Shown here: piece by piece, positions 52,988 to 61,166 of the stretch | Layout: every line of letters starts with the position of its first letter | How positions within the stretch are numbered: position 1 is the first letter of the stretch | Translations under genes and position numbers: made by a program | Notes under the pieces: model-generated | What the model saw: the letters and a program-made list of their open reading frames with translations, nothing else | What the model was told of the DNA's origin: nothing | Database searches by the model: none | NCBI RefSeq assembly: GCF_900103005.1 | Contig: NZ_FMWL01000005.1 | Span: 1-64,000 of the forward strand | Length of the DNA: 64,000 bases | DNA from: Acidaminobacter hydrogenoformans DSM 2784 | GTDB lineage: Bacteria > Bacillota > Clostridia > Peptostreptococcales > Acidaminobacteraceae | Reading direction: 5' to 3'

Positions 52988-53004
52988 TTGGCACGGCCCT
53001 TGCT
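52988..53004 (+). promoter_or_regulatory. Sigma-54 promoter of the phloroglucinol-type operon
   Basis: TTGGCACG-GCCC-TTGCT matches the consensus exactly and is almost identical to the promoter at 4811. Transcription would start about 30 nt before the ATG of the first gene. Confidence 0.9.
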
Positions 53005-53043
53005 TTATAGAGTGGTGTCAAGAACGGAGGTGAAGTCAAAAAC

Positions 53044-53697
53044 ATGAATAAGGTAGTAGAGTTACAAAATGCCATAAGCAGCATTCGAGACGGCATGACG
53101 ATCCTTTATGGAGGGTTTATGGGCGTCGGGACACCTGAAATTCTCGTGGATGCACTGGTGGAAAAGGGTGTACGCGATTTGACGGTTATAGGCAATGACG
53201 CTGCTGTTCCTGGGGTTGGCATTGCCAAGCTCATCAGCAATGGGCAAGTGAAAAAACTGATCGCCTCACATATTGGGCTTAATCCAGAGGTTGCACAGCT
53301 TATGAACGCAGGAAAACTGGAAGTGGAGCTGGTCCCTCAAGGGACGCTGGTGGAGCGGATTCGCTGCGGCGGGGCTGGCATTGGCGGATTCCTGACTCAG
53401 ACGGGATTGGGCACAGAGGTGGAAAAGGGCAAGACGATTGTTCAGGCAAATGGGAAGGATTATTTGCTGGAACTGCCCATTAAAGCGGATGTGGCGTTGA
53501 TCCGGGGCTCGGTGGCAGATACCATCGGCAACGTCTTTTACAGGGCGACGACTAAGAATTTCAATCCACTGGCGGCGACTGCGGCAGAGCTGGTGATTGT
53601 GGCAGCCCAGGAGATTGTGGCGCCTGGCGAGCTGGATCCGGAAAGGGTCATGACGCCATGTGTTTATGTGGACTATGTCGTAGGAGGTGAAGCGTGA
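53044..53697 (+). CDS. atoD: 3-oxoacid (acetoacetate) CoA-transferase subunit A
   Basis: A 217-residue alpha subunit of a class I CoA-transferase. Family features are ISSIRDGMTILYGGFMGVGTPEILVDAL at the N-terminus, RIRCGGAGIGGFLTQTGLGT in the middle and KADVALIRGSVADTIGN. It forms a heterotetramer with the next gene product and moves CoA from acyl-CoA to a short 3-oxo acid such as acetoacetate. GGAGGTG precedes the ATG. First gene of the operon. In a phloroglucinol pathway it activates the acetoacetate released by the lyase. Its stop overlaps the start of atoA. Confidence 0.93.
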   Translation: MNKVVELQNAISSIRDGMTILYGGFMGVGTPEILVDALVEKGVRDLTVIGNDAAVPGVGIAKLISNGQVKKLIASHIGLNPEVAQLMNAGKLEVELVPQGTLVERIRCGGAGIGGFLTQTGLGTEVEKGKTIVQANGKDYLLELPIKADVALIRGSVADTIGNVFYRATTKNFNPLAATAAELVIVAAQEIVAPGELDPERVMTPCVYVDYVVGGEA

Positions 53698-54362
53698 TGG
53701 TTTTAAATGATAAGGAACGGATTGCACGGCGTATCGCTCAGGAACTCAGAGATGGAGATGTGGTCAATCTTGGCATTGGGCTGCCTACATTGGTCGCGAA
53801 TTTTGTGCCTGAGGGCGTTGAAATCATGCTTCAGTCAGAAAATGGGCTGCTGGGCATGGGCGAGCTGGCGGACGGGAACCAGGCGGATCCCGACATCTTC
53901 AACGCAGGCAACCAGCATGTGACGATCCAGACAGGGGCGTCGTACTTCGACAGCGCGGATTCCTTCGCGATTATTAGGGGCGGCCATGTGGACATGACGG
54001 TTTTGGGGGCGCTTCAGGTAGATGAGTTGGGGAACATAGCCAGCCATGTGGTGCCTGGGAAGATGGTACCCGGCATGGGCGGCGCCATGGATTTGGTTTC
54101 AGGCGCGAAGATAGTCGTGGTGGCCATGCTCCACACTGCCAAAGGTGAGCCTAAGATTCTGGGGCGCTGCAGCCTGCCGCTCACGGGGGTTGGAAAGGTC
54201 AATCTGATTGTGACAGAAAAAGCGGTGATGGAGGTTACCAGCAATGGCCTGGTGCTCAAAGAGATTATGCCCGGTGCCACGCTGGACGAGATTTTCGCGT
54301 CGACGGATGCGAACCTCATCCTTGATGAGGTTTTGGTTTCTGCCGATGGTATCGCAATTTAA
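53697..54362 (+). CDS. atoA: 3-oxoacid (acetoacetate) CoA-transferase subunit B
   Basis: A 221-residue beta subunit with the catalytic glutamate Glu48 in the family motif SENGLLGMG, preceded by NLGIGLPTLVANFVPEG and followed by GGHVDMTVLGALQVDELGNIA and GKMVPGMGGAMDL. The Glu forms the acyl-thioester intermediates. The ATG at 53697 shares its A with the stop of atoD, so the two are translationally coupled. The last codons contain TGCCGATGGT (54341-54350), which matches the arm of the dispersed repeat and may be chance or a relic. Confidence 0.94.
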   Translation: MVLNDKERIARRIAQELRDGDVVNLGIGLPTLVANFVPEGVEIMLQSENGLLGMGELADGNQADPDIFNAGNQHVTIQTGASYFDSADSFAIIRGGHVDMTVLGALQVDELGNIASHVVPGKMVPGMGGAMDLVSGAKIVVVAMLHTAKGEPKILGRCSLPLTGVGKVNLIVTEKAVMEVTSNGLVLKEIMPGATLDEIFASTDANLILDEVLVSADGIAI

Positions 54363-54377
54363 AAGGGGGAGCAAGTG

Positions 54378-54719
54378 ATGATTAAACGTGAAATTTCAGA
54401 GGTAAAGCCTTACAGCGCGCCACTTCATTTTGACATGAAGGCGTTGAAGCTCCACGGCAAAGAGGAATCTGGCGCAACCAAGTTCTGGATGGGCATGTCC
54501 CACTTCCTTCCGGGTGGCGGCGCAGAATGGGCTTATGAAGATTCTCCAACAGAGAAGATCTATTTTGTCCTCGAGGGTGAGGTCGTCGTGACCGCCAAAG
54601 ACGGTGACTTTGTGCTTAAAACAGGCGACTCGCTGTTTATTGGCCCCAACGAAGGCAGATCCATGCTCAACAGGACCAATCAAGTCGCTACGGTATTGGT
54701 AGTCATCAGCAACAATTAA
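54378..54719 (+). CDS. Small cupin-domain protein
   Basis: A 113-residue single-domain cupin. The two conserved cupin boxes are recognisable: box 1 around residues 45-65 (GGGAEWAYEDSPTEKIYFVLEGEV), where metal-ligand histidines are largely replaced, and box 2 around 80-95 (LKTGDSLFIGPNEGRSMLNR), also without the usual His. The protein may therefore be metal-free or use other ligands. Starts at ATG 54378 with GGGGGAG upstream, between atoA and the SDR gene in the operon. A role in tautomerisation, hydration or binding of the enolic intermediates is conceivable, but nothing in the sequence proves it. Confidence 0.72.
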   Translation: MIKREISEVKPYSAPLHFDMKALKLHGKEESGATKFWMGMSHFLPGGGAEWAYEDSPTEKIYFVLEGEVVVTAKDGDFVLKTGDSLFIGPNEGRSMLNRTNQVATVLVVISNN

Positions 54720-54740
54720 AGAAAGGGTGAGGGGATACAT

Positions 54741-55529
54741 ATGATCGACCAGAAGTTTATCGATAAGCTGTTTGAGGTCAAAGGAAAAGTGGCACTGATC
54801 ACCGGCGCGACTGGCGCTCTGGGAAAAGCAGTTGCTACAGGTTATGGCGCGGCAGGGATGAAGGTCTTTGTCACGGGTCGCGGTGAAGACAAATGCAAGG
54901 CGCTCTGCAGTGAGCTGGCGGCACAAGGCATAGAGTGCGCGTATTCTACCGGCGATCCAGCGGTGGAAGCGGATGTTGTTAAAGTCGTCGGCGACGCGGT
55001 TGCTGCTTTTGGAGAAATCAATGTTCTGGTCACGGCAGCAGGCTACAACCATGCTCAGCCAATTGTCGAGCAAGACCTGGCAGAGTGGAAGAAAATCATG
55101 GACTCGGATGTTCAGGGAACGTGGCTGTTCTGCAAATACGTTGGCAAGCAAATGATCGAACAGGGCAAAGGCGGCAAAGTGGTTCTCGTCTCCTCCGCCC
55201 GTTCGAAGATGGGCATGGCGGGTTATACGGGCTACGCCACCGCGAAGGCGGGCATTGATCTGATGGCCCAGTCGCTGGCCTGTGAATGGACTGCTAAGTA
55301 CAACATCAATGTCAATACGATCAACCCAACCGTATTCAGGTCCGACCTCACGGAGTGGATGTTCGATCCCGAAAGTGAAGTGTACAAGAACTTCTTGAGA
55401 AGATTACCTATTGGCCGACTGGGAGAACCAGAGGACTTTGTGGGACCGTGCCTCTTCCTCGCGTCCAGTGCCAGCGACTTCATGACCGGTGCAAACGTGG
55501 CAGTCGAGGGTGGTTACTGGGCAAATTAG
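54741..55529 (+). CDS. Short-chain dehydrogenase/reductase, candidate phloroglucinol reductase
   Basis: A 262-residue classical SDR. The cofactor loop TGATGALG is at 21-28, TGRGEDK at 45-51 with a basic residue that would favour NADPH, and the catalytic set is Ser152, Tyr165 and Lys169 (YATAK). Known phloroglucinol reductases are NADPH-dependent SDRs related to polyhydroxynaphthalene reductases, and the operon also holds the ring-opening and lyase steps, so reduction of phloroglucinol to dihydrophloroglucinol is the inferred role. A generic 3-oxoacyl reductase is the alternative. GTGAGGGG lies upstream of the ATG. The next gene starts 10 nt after the stop. Confidence 0.8.
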   Translation: MIDQKFIDKLFEVKGKVALITGATGALGKAVATGYGAAGMKVFVTGRGEDKCKALCSELAAQGIECAYSTGDPAVEADVVKVVGDAVAAFGEINVLVTAAGYNHAQPIVEQDLAEWKKIMDSDVQGTWLFCKYVGKQMIEQGKGGKVVLVSSARSKMGMAGYTGYATAKAGIDLMAQSLACEWTAKYNINVNTINPTVFRSDLTEWMFDPESEVYKNFLRRLPIGRLGEPEDFVGPCLFLASSASDFMTGANVAVEGGYWAN

Positions 55530-55539
55530 GGAGGACAAC

Positions 55540-56469
55540 ATGGAGATTAAAAATGTAACCATCCTGGGCTCTGGCCTCATGGGGAGCGGCCTGGCGCAAG
55601 TTTTTGCCATGGATGAAGACGCCAAGGTTATCCTCAGGTCGAGAAGCCTGAAAGCGGAGCCTCAAAAGGAGATCCGGGCAAACCTGGAGATCATGATCAC
55701 CCGGGGCGCCATGACAGAGGAAAAAGCCCAGGGGATTCTGAGCCGCATCACTTTTACTGACAACATGGAAATGGCGTGCAAGGACGCGGACCTCATTGTG
55801 GAATGTGTACCGGAAGTCATGGATATCAAGCAGGATCTGTTCAGGGATATTGAACCTCTTTGCAAGCCAACGTGTATTCTTGCGACGAACACTTCGGTCA
55901 TGAGTATTACAGAGATCGCCTCAAAATGTAAGGATAAGACCCGGGTGGTGGGTGCGCACTTCTGGAATCCGCCGTATTTGATTCCTCTTGTCGAGGTTGT
56001 CAAAGGGGATGAGACTACTGATGAGACTATGGCGCGGACTTACGATTACTTAAAGAAAATTGGGAAGAAGCCTGTCAAGTGCATGAAAGATGTTCCCGGA
56101 TTCATTGCCAACCGGCTGCAGCACGCGATCTGGCGAGAAGCACTCTCTATAGTGGAGAATGGTATTGCGGATGCCGCGACGGTGGATGAAGCGCTGCGCT
56201 TCGGACCTGGCCTCAGATGGCCGGTGCTGGGCATACTGGAAAACGCAGACATGATAGGACTGGACTTATCCCTAAACATTCAGCGATATATTGTGAAGTA
56301 CCTTGAGGATTCCCATGAGCCTTCTGCGCTGCTTCAGTCACTGGTTGAGAAAGGTGATCTCGGATTCAAAACCGGAAAAGGCTATCAAGACTGGACGCCG
56401 GAGCAGATTTCAGCTTCCAACAAGCGGTTGAGGGAATACCTGATTGATGTGACCAGAGAGTTGAATTGA
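55540..56469 (+). CDS. 3-hydroxyacyl-CoA dehydrogenase-like enzyme, candidate 3-hydroxy-5-oxohexanoate dehydrogenase
   Basis: A 309-residue protein with the two 3-hydroxyacyl-CoA dehydrogenase domains. The NAD domain has LGSGLMGSGLAQVF (about 9-22) and ADLIVECVPEVMDIKQDLF; the catalytic His is in VGAHFWNPPYLIPLVEVV with the paired Glu; the C-terminal helical domain has KDVPGFIANRLQHAIWREALSIVENG. The motif HFWNPP differs slightly from the HFFNP of acyl-CoA enzymes, as in relatives acting on free hydroxy acids. In the pathway context it would oxidise 3-hydroxy-5-oxohexanoate to triacetate. GGGAGG 7 nt upstream sets the ATG at 55540. A normal beta-oxidation role is the alternative. Confidence 0.78.
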   Translation: MEIKNVTILGSGLMGSGLAQVFAMDEDAKVILRSRSLKAEPQKEIRANLEIMITRGAMTEEKAQGILSRITFTDNMEMACKDADLIVECVPEVMDIKQDLFRDIEPLCKPTCILATNTSVMSITEIASKCKDKTRVVGAHFWNPPYLIPLVEVVKGDETTDETMARTYDYLKKIGKKPVKCMKDVPGFIANRLQHAIWREALSIVENGIADAATVDEALRFGPGLRWPVLGILENADMIGLDLSLNIQRYIVKYLEDSHEPSALLQSLVEKGDLGFKTGKGYQDWTPEQISASNKRLREYLIDVTRELN

Positions 56470-56517
56470 AGGTGCCAAAGAAGTGAAAAAACTATATAAA
56501 AAAAGGAGATTTTAAAA

Positions 56518-57456
56518 ATGGGAAAAAAAGTATTAGTTGATTTGAGCCATCCGTTCCACGCAGACATTCCATGCTGGCCTTACTTCGCAAAACCAAAAAT
56601 TGATACTATGCACAACCTCGCGAAGAGCGGCGTTTTAACTCAGAAAATTGATGTTGTCATGCACTGCGGCACGCATGCGGACGCGCCGCGACATGTCATG
56701 GAGCGCGAGTTCAATGGCAAACGCGCGCGCTATACCCATGAAATGCCTTTGGATGCCTACTATGGGGATGCGGTCTGTCTCGATATTCAGGTTGAGGATT
56801 GGGGCTTGATTACAGCGGCACACCTGGATGACGCTTTGGCGCGTGCTGGTGTTAAGCATGAAGAGCTGGAAGGTATGGTCATCTGTCTCAGAACGGGCAT
56901 GCACTTAAAATTTGATGACACCAGGGATTACTATCATTATTCCTGTGGCTGTGGCAGGGAAGCGGGACAGTGGTTTGCCAAATATAAGCCAAGATGTGTC
57001 GCTATGGACATGCAGGCGCTTGACCATCCGCTTCATACGACTATGGGCAAGAATGGCGGCAATGTCGGCATGAATCTGATTGGCAACTCCGGCAAACCGA
57101 TCACGGAAGAGTATATTGAAAAGTTTGGCATTGAAGCCTACGCGGAATTCAACAAAGAAACGTATATCAACGTCTTAGGCAAAGAAAAGTACATGGAGGC
57201 TTACGGCGATCTTGAGAACCATGGACTGGAAGGCACTTGGGAGCCTTGCCACAAGTTCATGATGGGCAATGGCATTGTCGGTGTTGAAAATCTCGGAGGC
57301 GACTTGGATAAAGTTGTAGGCAAGCGATTCAAGTTCATGGCTTTCCCAATCCGCTGGTGGCTGGGTGACGGTTCCATGGTCCGCTGTGTCGCTGAAATAG
57401 ATGAAGACGACCTCAATGATGTGCCTGAAAGGACATACACTTTCGGTGGATTTTAG
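56518..57456 (+). CDS. Cyclase-family hydrolase, candidate dihydrophloroglucinol cyclohydrolase
   Basis: A 312-residue metal-dependent hydrolase of the kynurenine-formamidase/cyclase family. The hallmark metal motif HCGTHADAP is at 49-57, preceded by VDLSHPFHADIPCWP and followed by ICLRTGMHLK and VAMDMQALDHPL. A family-specific insertion with Cys-x-Cys (YYHYSCGCGREAG) is present, and the protein is longer than formamidases (about 210), matching the group that opens cyclic diketones. In context it would hydrolyse dihydrophloroglucinol to 3-hydroxy-5-oxohexanoate. AAGGAG lies 9 nt before the ATG. A large hairpin follows before the next gene. Confidence 0.82.
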   Translation: MGKKVLVDLSHPFHADIPCWPYFAKPKIDTMHNLAKSGVLTQKIDVVMHCGTHADAPRHVMEREFNGKRARYTHEMPLDAYYGDAVCLDIQVEDWGLITAAHLDDALARAGVKHEELEGMVICLRTGMHLKFDDTRDYYHYSCGCGREAGQWFAKYKPRCVAMDMQALDHPLHTTMGKNGGNVGMNLIGNSGKPITEEYIEKFGIEAYAEFNKETYINVLGKEKYMEAYGDLENHGLEGTWEPCHKFMMGNGIVGVENLGGDLDKVVGKRFKFMAFPIRWWLGDGSMVRCVAEIDEDDLNDVPERTYTFGGF

Positions 57457-57494
57457 AACTACATTTTGAAAAAAGTGAAGTGAATGTTTCGGAA

Positions 57495-57549
57495 ATGGAT
57501 GTGTCTGCGAAGTGGACAGCATTTCCAGTGCTTTGTCGGACACATCCAT
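57495..57549 (+). promoter_or_regulatory. Intercistronic long-stem hairpin
   Basis: ATGGATGTGTC (57495-57505) pairs with GACACATCCAT (57539-57549); inner gacagca/tgctttgtc can extend the stem. It is followed by 'ttaagagaattttt', so it could attenuate or stabilise the transcript between the cyclase and BKACE genes. Confidence 0.55.
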
Positions 57550-57588
57550 ATATTAAGAGAATTTTTAAAAATGAAAGGGTAGGTTTCT

Positions 57589-58425
57589 ATGTCTGATTTA
57601 ACCAATAAAGTCATCCTCACGGTTGCGCCGACCGGCGCATGGCCGACCAAGAACGAAACGCCTTTTGTACCCCTTCAGCCCCGCGAAATTGCGGATGAAG
57701 TTTACGCATGCTGGAAGGCCGGTGCCTCGATAGCACATATCCATGTCAGGGATGATAACGATAAATCTTCCATGAGTCTGGAGAAATTCAGGGAAACCGT
57801 TAAATACATCCGGGAGACGGACTGTGATATTGTCATCAACCTGACTACCTCCGGGCAGCTTGGCTTGACGGATGAAGAGCGCATGCAGCATCTGATTGAG
57901 CTGAAACCTGAACTGGCCTCTTATGACTGCGGCTCAATGAACTGGCAGCACAGCTCTGTTTTCGAAAACAGCCCAAGGTTTTTGGAAAAGCTGGGCACTG
58001 TCATGCAGGATCAGGGCATTAAACCAGAAATAGAAATCTTTGATGCCGGAATGATGGCGAACGCGAAATACTATTTGAAAAAAGGCGTGCTGAAAGCACC
58101 GCTCCACTTCCAGTTTGTGCTCGGCGCAGCAGGCGGGATGGAAGCGACGGTCGAAAACCTTGTCTTTTTGAAAAGCCAGCTGCCGGAAAACTGCACTTGG
58201 GGTGCTCTGGGGATTGGCAAAGGCCATCTGCCAATCATGTATGCTGCGTTGGCACTCGAAGGCCATGTGCGTGTCGGTATGGAAGACAATATTCTCTATT
58301 CTAAAGGCGTGCTTGCAAAATCCAATGTTGAGTTTATTGAAAGAACCAAGCGCATTGTTAAAGAAATGAACAAGGAGATCGCGACGCCGGATGAAGCGCG
58401 TCAGATTCTTAGCATTGCGAAGTAA
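57589..58425 (+). CDS. Beta-keto acid cleavage enzyme (BKACE), candidate triacetate acetoacetate-lyase
   Basis: A 278-residue TIM barrel of the BKACE family (3-keto-5-aminohexanoate cleavage enzyme type). The zinc ligands are His50 and His52 in IAHIHVRD, with Glu232 in VGMEDN. Other marks are TVAPTGAWPT at the N-terminus, NLTTSGQLGLT, YDCGSMNW and GALGIGKGHLPI. The family condenses a beta-keto acid with acetyl-CoA to release acetoacetate and a new CoA thioester. With the cyclase and dehydrogenase beside it, cleavage of triacetate (3,5-dioxohexanoate) into acetoacetate and acetoacetyl-CoA is inferred. AAAGGG lies 9-14 nt before the ATG. Confidence 0.87.
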   Translation: MSDLTNKVILTVAPTGAWPTKNETPFVPLQPREIADEVYACWKAGASIAHIHVRDDNDKSSMSLEKFRETVKYIRETDCDIVINLTTSGQLGLTDEERMQHLIELKPELASYDCGSMNWQHSSVFENSPRFLEKLGTVMQDQGIKPEIEIFDAGMMANAKYYLKKGVLKAPLHFQFVLGAAGGMEATVENLVFLKSQLPENCTWGALGIGKGHLPIMYAALALEGHVRVGMEDNILYSKGVLAKSNVEFIERTKRIVKEMNKEIATPDEARQILSIAK

Positions 58426-58557
58426 GAAGCGGTGATGAACGGTACGTTCGTCTAAGGTGCTATAAGCAGGGGAGGCAGTTGTGGCTTGGCGCTTTGGCAC
58501 CAGTCCCTGACCTTCTGATAATAACGTTTTCACGGAGAAAGAGAGGACTATTACATA

Positions 58558-59736
58558 ATGAAAAAAGCAGTGATTGTCAGTGCGGCGCGGACGCCTATAG
58601 GCAGTTTTGGCGGAAGTTTAGCCACTGTTTCGGCGGCTGAGCTCGGCGCTTTAGTCATAAGGGAATCCATTCTGCGGGCAGGGATTAACCCTGAGCAAGT
58701 GGATGAAACTATCATGGGCTGTGTACTTCAAGCGGGGCTTGGACAGGGTGTCGCCAGACAAGCGGCGGTCAAAGCGGGTATTCCCGTCGAAAAGCCGGCC
58801 TACACAGTCAATATGATCTGCGGTTCAGGTTTGAAGACAATTCAGCTGGCTGCTCAGGCCATAGCATCCGGGGACGCGGACATAGTCGTGGCGGGTGGAA
58901 CAGAGAGCATGAGCCAAGCCCCCTATGTTTTAATGAATGCGAGAACAGGTTATAGAATGGGCAATGGCAGTCTGGTGGACAGCATGGTCAACGATGCTTT
59001 GACGGATGCCTTCACTGGGGTCCATATGGGGATTACAGCGGAAAATCTTGCAGAGCAGTTTAATATCAGCCGTGCGGAGCAGGACGCTTTTGCGGCTGCC
59101 AGTCAGCAGAAGGCTGTTGCCGCAGTGTCAGCAGGTATTTTCGATGAAGAAATTGTTCCTGTTGTCATCAAGACCCGAAAAGGGGAAGTCGTCATTGATA
59201 AAGACGAATATCCCAAGGCTGGCGTAACGGTTGAGAGCCTGAGCGCATTGAAGCCTGCGTTTAAGAAAGATGGCACGGTGACGGCGGGAAATGCATCTGG
59301 CATTAATGACGGCGCTGCGGCTATGGTGCTGATGTCTGCTGAAAAAGCTTTGGAGCTCGGCGTTGAGCCGCTTGCAGAGATTATTGGCTATGGTTCAGCT
59401 GGCGTAGATCCTCAGACCATGGGCTTCGGTCCGGTCCCTGCTGTCAGGAAAGCACTGGAAAAAGCGGGCATCCCTCTGGATAAGGTCGAGCTGATTGAAG
59501 CCAATGAAGCCTTTGCCTCTCAGGCGCTTTCAGTGGCGCGAGCATTGGAGTTTGACATGGAGAAAGTCAATGTTCATGGGGGTGCCATTGCGCTTGGACA
59601 CCCGGTGGGCGCTTCAGGCGCGAGGATTCTGACGACGCTCCTGTATGAAATGAAACGGCGGGATTCCAAGTTGGGCCTCGCGACGCTGTGTATAGGCGGC
59701 GGGATGGGAACTGCGGTTGTTGTAGAGCGAAAATAG
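58558..59736 (+). CDS. Acetyl-CoA C-acetyltransferase (thiolase)
   Basis: A 392-residue thiolase of biosynthetic/degradative type. The nucleophilic Cys88 is in [10 protein letters not shown], the catalytic His348 in [11 protein letters not shown] and the second Cys378 in CIGGGMG; the N-terminus ([17 protein letters not shown]) is typical. It would split acetoacetyl-CoA, made by the BKACE and CoA-transferase steps, into two acetyl-CoA. AGAGAGG lies upstream of the ATG. The 132-bp gap before it has a weak match to the GGGGAC-family repeat (about 58480-58512) but no clear terminator. Confidence 0.93.
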   Translation: MKKAVIVSAARTPIGSFGGSLATVSAAELGALVIRESILRAGINPEQVDETIMGCVLQAGLGQGVARQAAVKAGIPVEKPAYTVNMICGSGLKTIQLAAQAIASGDADIVVAGGTESMSQAPYVLMNARTGYRMGNGSLVDSMVNDALTDAFTGVHMGITAENLAEQFNISRAEQDAFAAASQQKAVAAVSAGIFDEEIVPVVIKTRKGEVVIDKDEYPKAGVTVESLSALKPAFKKDGTVTAGNASGINDGAAAMVLMSAEKALELGVEPLAEIIGYGSAGVDPQTMGFGPVPAVRKALEKAGIPLDKVELIEANEAFASQALSVARALEFDMEKVNVHGGAIALGHPVGASGARILTTLLYEMKRRDSKLGLATLCIGGGMGTAVVVERK

Positions 59737-59789
59737 GGACATTCAATAGACTGAGACGAAAATTCCAAAGGAAGATGGAGGACGATTTA

Positions 59790-61100
59790 ATGACGTCAAG
59801 CAAGAAGAATAGCCTCATTGCTGGATTCGGCCGGGAAGGCTGGGGTGTGATTATTTACTGCGCTGCAATGTTTTGGTTTTATGTCGGTATGGTCAATGAC
59901 GGTTCCAATATCACAGCACCTGCATTTGCCGCGAACACAGGCATTGATTATTCCATGGTATTGAGTATGGGCTCAGTGGCAGGCTTTGTTGGATTTTTGT
60001 TCTTTATAATTTTTGGTCAGATCAACATCAGACTCGGGGCGAAAAACACGTCTGCGATCTGCATGCTGATTGCCGGTTTGGCGTATATTGGAATTGGTTT
60101 TTCAAGCTCTTTGATTGGATATGCGGTTTGCCTGTGCCTGGTCACGGGATCAGTTATGTCCGGTGGCTACATAGCGGGGGGCACGTTAGTCGCGAAGTGG
60201 TTTCCCAAGAAAAAAGGCATCGTCATGGGCTACACCACAATGGGGCATAACCTCGCTTCAGCGCTTTACGTCCCTATGATTGCATTCCTTGTTAATTCAC
60301 TGGGCCTTCGGACGGGCGTTTTGGTGCCCAGTGTTCTCGTCATGATTTTGGGCTTGATTGGTTTGTTGATGATTAAAAACACACCTGAAGAAATAGGGAT
60401 TCTTCCAGACAACGTTTCAAAGGAAACCTATATGAAGGAATATGATACCAGTGATCTGGTAAAGGACAGCACTGGCGGATGGACCGTTAAAAGTCTGTTG
60501 TCTGAGCGTGAAACGTGGCTGGCTGCGTCCACCACCGGGATCTATCAACTTGTCACGGTAGGTGTTATGACTCAGCTGGTGGTTCGAAATATGCAGCTTG
60601 GTTTTACACAGGGGCAGGCCATAACCATTATGTCGATTCTTGCGGCCATTGGCGTCATTGGCTCCTGGTTGTTTGGTGTGCTGGATTCAAAGTATGGGAC
60701 TAAACCCACAATGATCTTCTTTGGCTTTTGGTATATGGCAGCGTTGGTGTTTAACGTTCTTGAAACCAGAACGTCGATTTTCCTCTCGGTGTTTATGATT
60801 GGTATGGCTATTGGAGGTTCAGCGAACTTCACGACGTCACTTCCAGCCGCGATTTTTGGAAGACATGGCTTTGAAAAGGTTAACAGTGTGATTTTTCCGA
60901 TCCAAGGTTTGATCACCTCCCTGAATTTCCTGCTGAGCGGCATTTCCATTGCGCTTACAGGAAGCCTGAGAGGTGTGTACATGTTGTTTATTGGAATTTT
61001 GGCAGTCAATATTCTTTTAATCCTGCTTGTGAATGAACATAAGTTTAACCGCGATTACCAGGCGGAAGAGGGGCTTGAAGCCAATAAGGCTGTGTCTTAG
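59790..61100 (+). CDS. MFS transporter (OFA/monocarboxylate-like)
   Basis: A 436-residue 12-helix permease. The N-terminal half contains GQINIRLGAKNT (motif A region, about 75-87) and GGTLVAKWFPKKKGIVMGYTTMGHNLASAL, the W-F-P-x-K-G pattern of oxalate:formate antiporter and monocarboxylate carriers. The linker has NTPEEIGILPDN, also common there. GGAGG lies 8 nt before the ATG at 59790, while the open frame to 59688 overlaps the thiolase gene. As the last large gene of the operon it probably imports the aromatic substrate or exports an acid product. Confidence 0.86.
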   Translation: MTSSKKNSLIAGFGREGWGVIIYCAAMFWFYVGMVNDGSNITAPAFAANTGIDYSMVLSMGSVAGFVGFLFFIIFGQINIRLGAKNTSAICMLIAGLAYIGIGFSSSLIGYAVCLCLVTGSVMSGGYIAGGTLVAKWFPKKKGIVMGYTTMGHNLASALYVPMIAFLVNSLGLRTGVLVPSVLVMILGLIGLLMIKNTPEEIGILPDNVSKETYMKEYDTSDLVKDSTGGWTVKSLLSERETWLAASTTGIYQLVTVGVMTQLVVRNMQLGFTQGQAITIMSILAAIGVIGSWLFGVLDSKYGTKPTMIFFGFWYMAALVFNVLETRTSIFLSVFMIGMAIGGSANFTTSLPAAIFGRHGFEKVNSVIFPIQGLITSLNFLLSGISIALTGSLRGVYMLFIGILAVNILLILLVNEHKFNRDYQAEEGLEANKAVS

Positions 61101-61166
61101 TTCTGAGGCTAAAGCTGAGTTGGGTGAGAAGATGCTATTACAATAAATTTTGGAAGGAGATTATGT

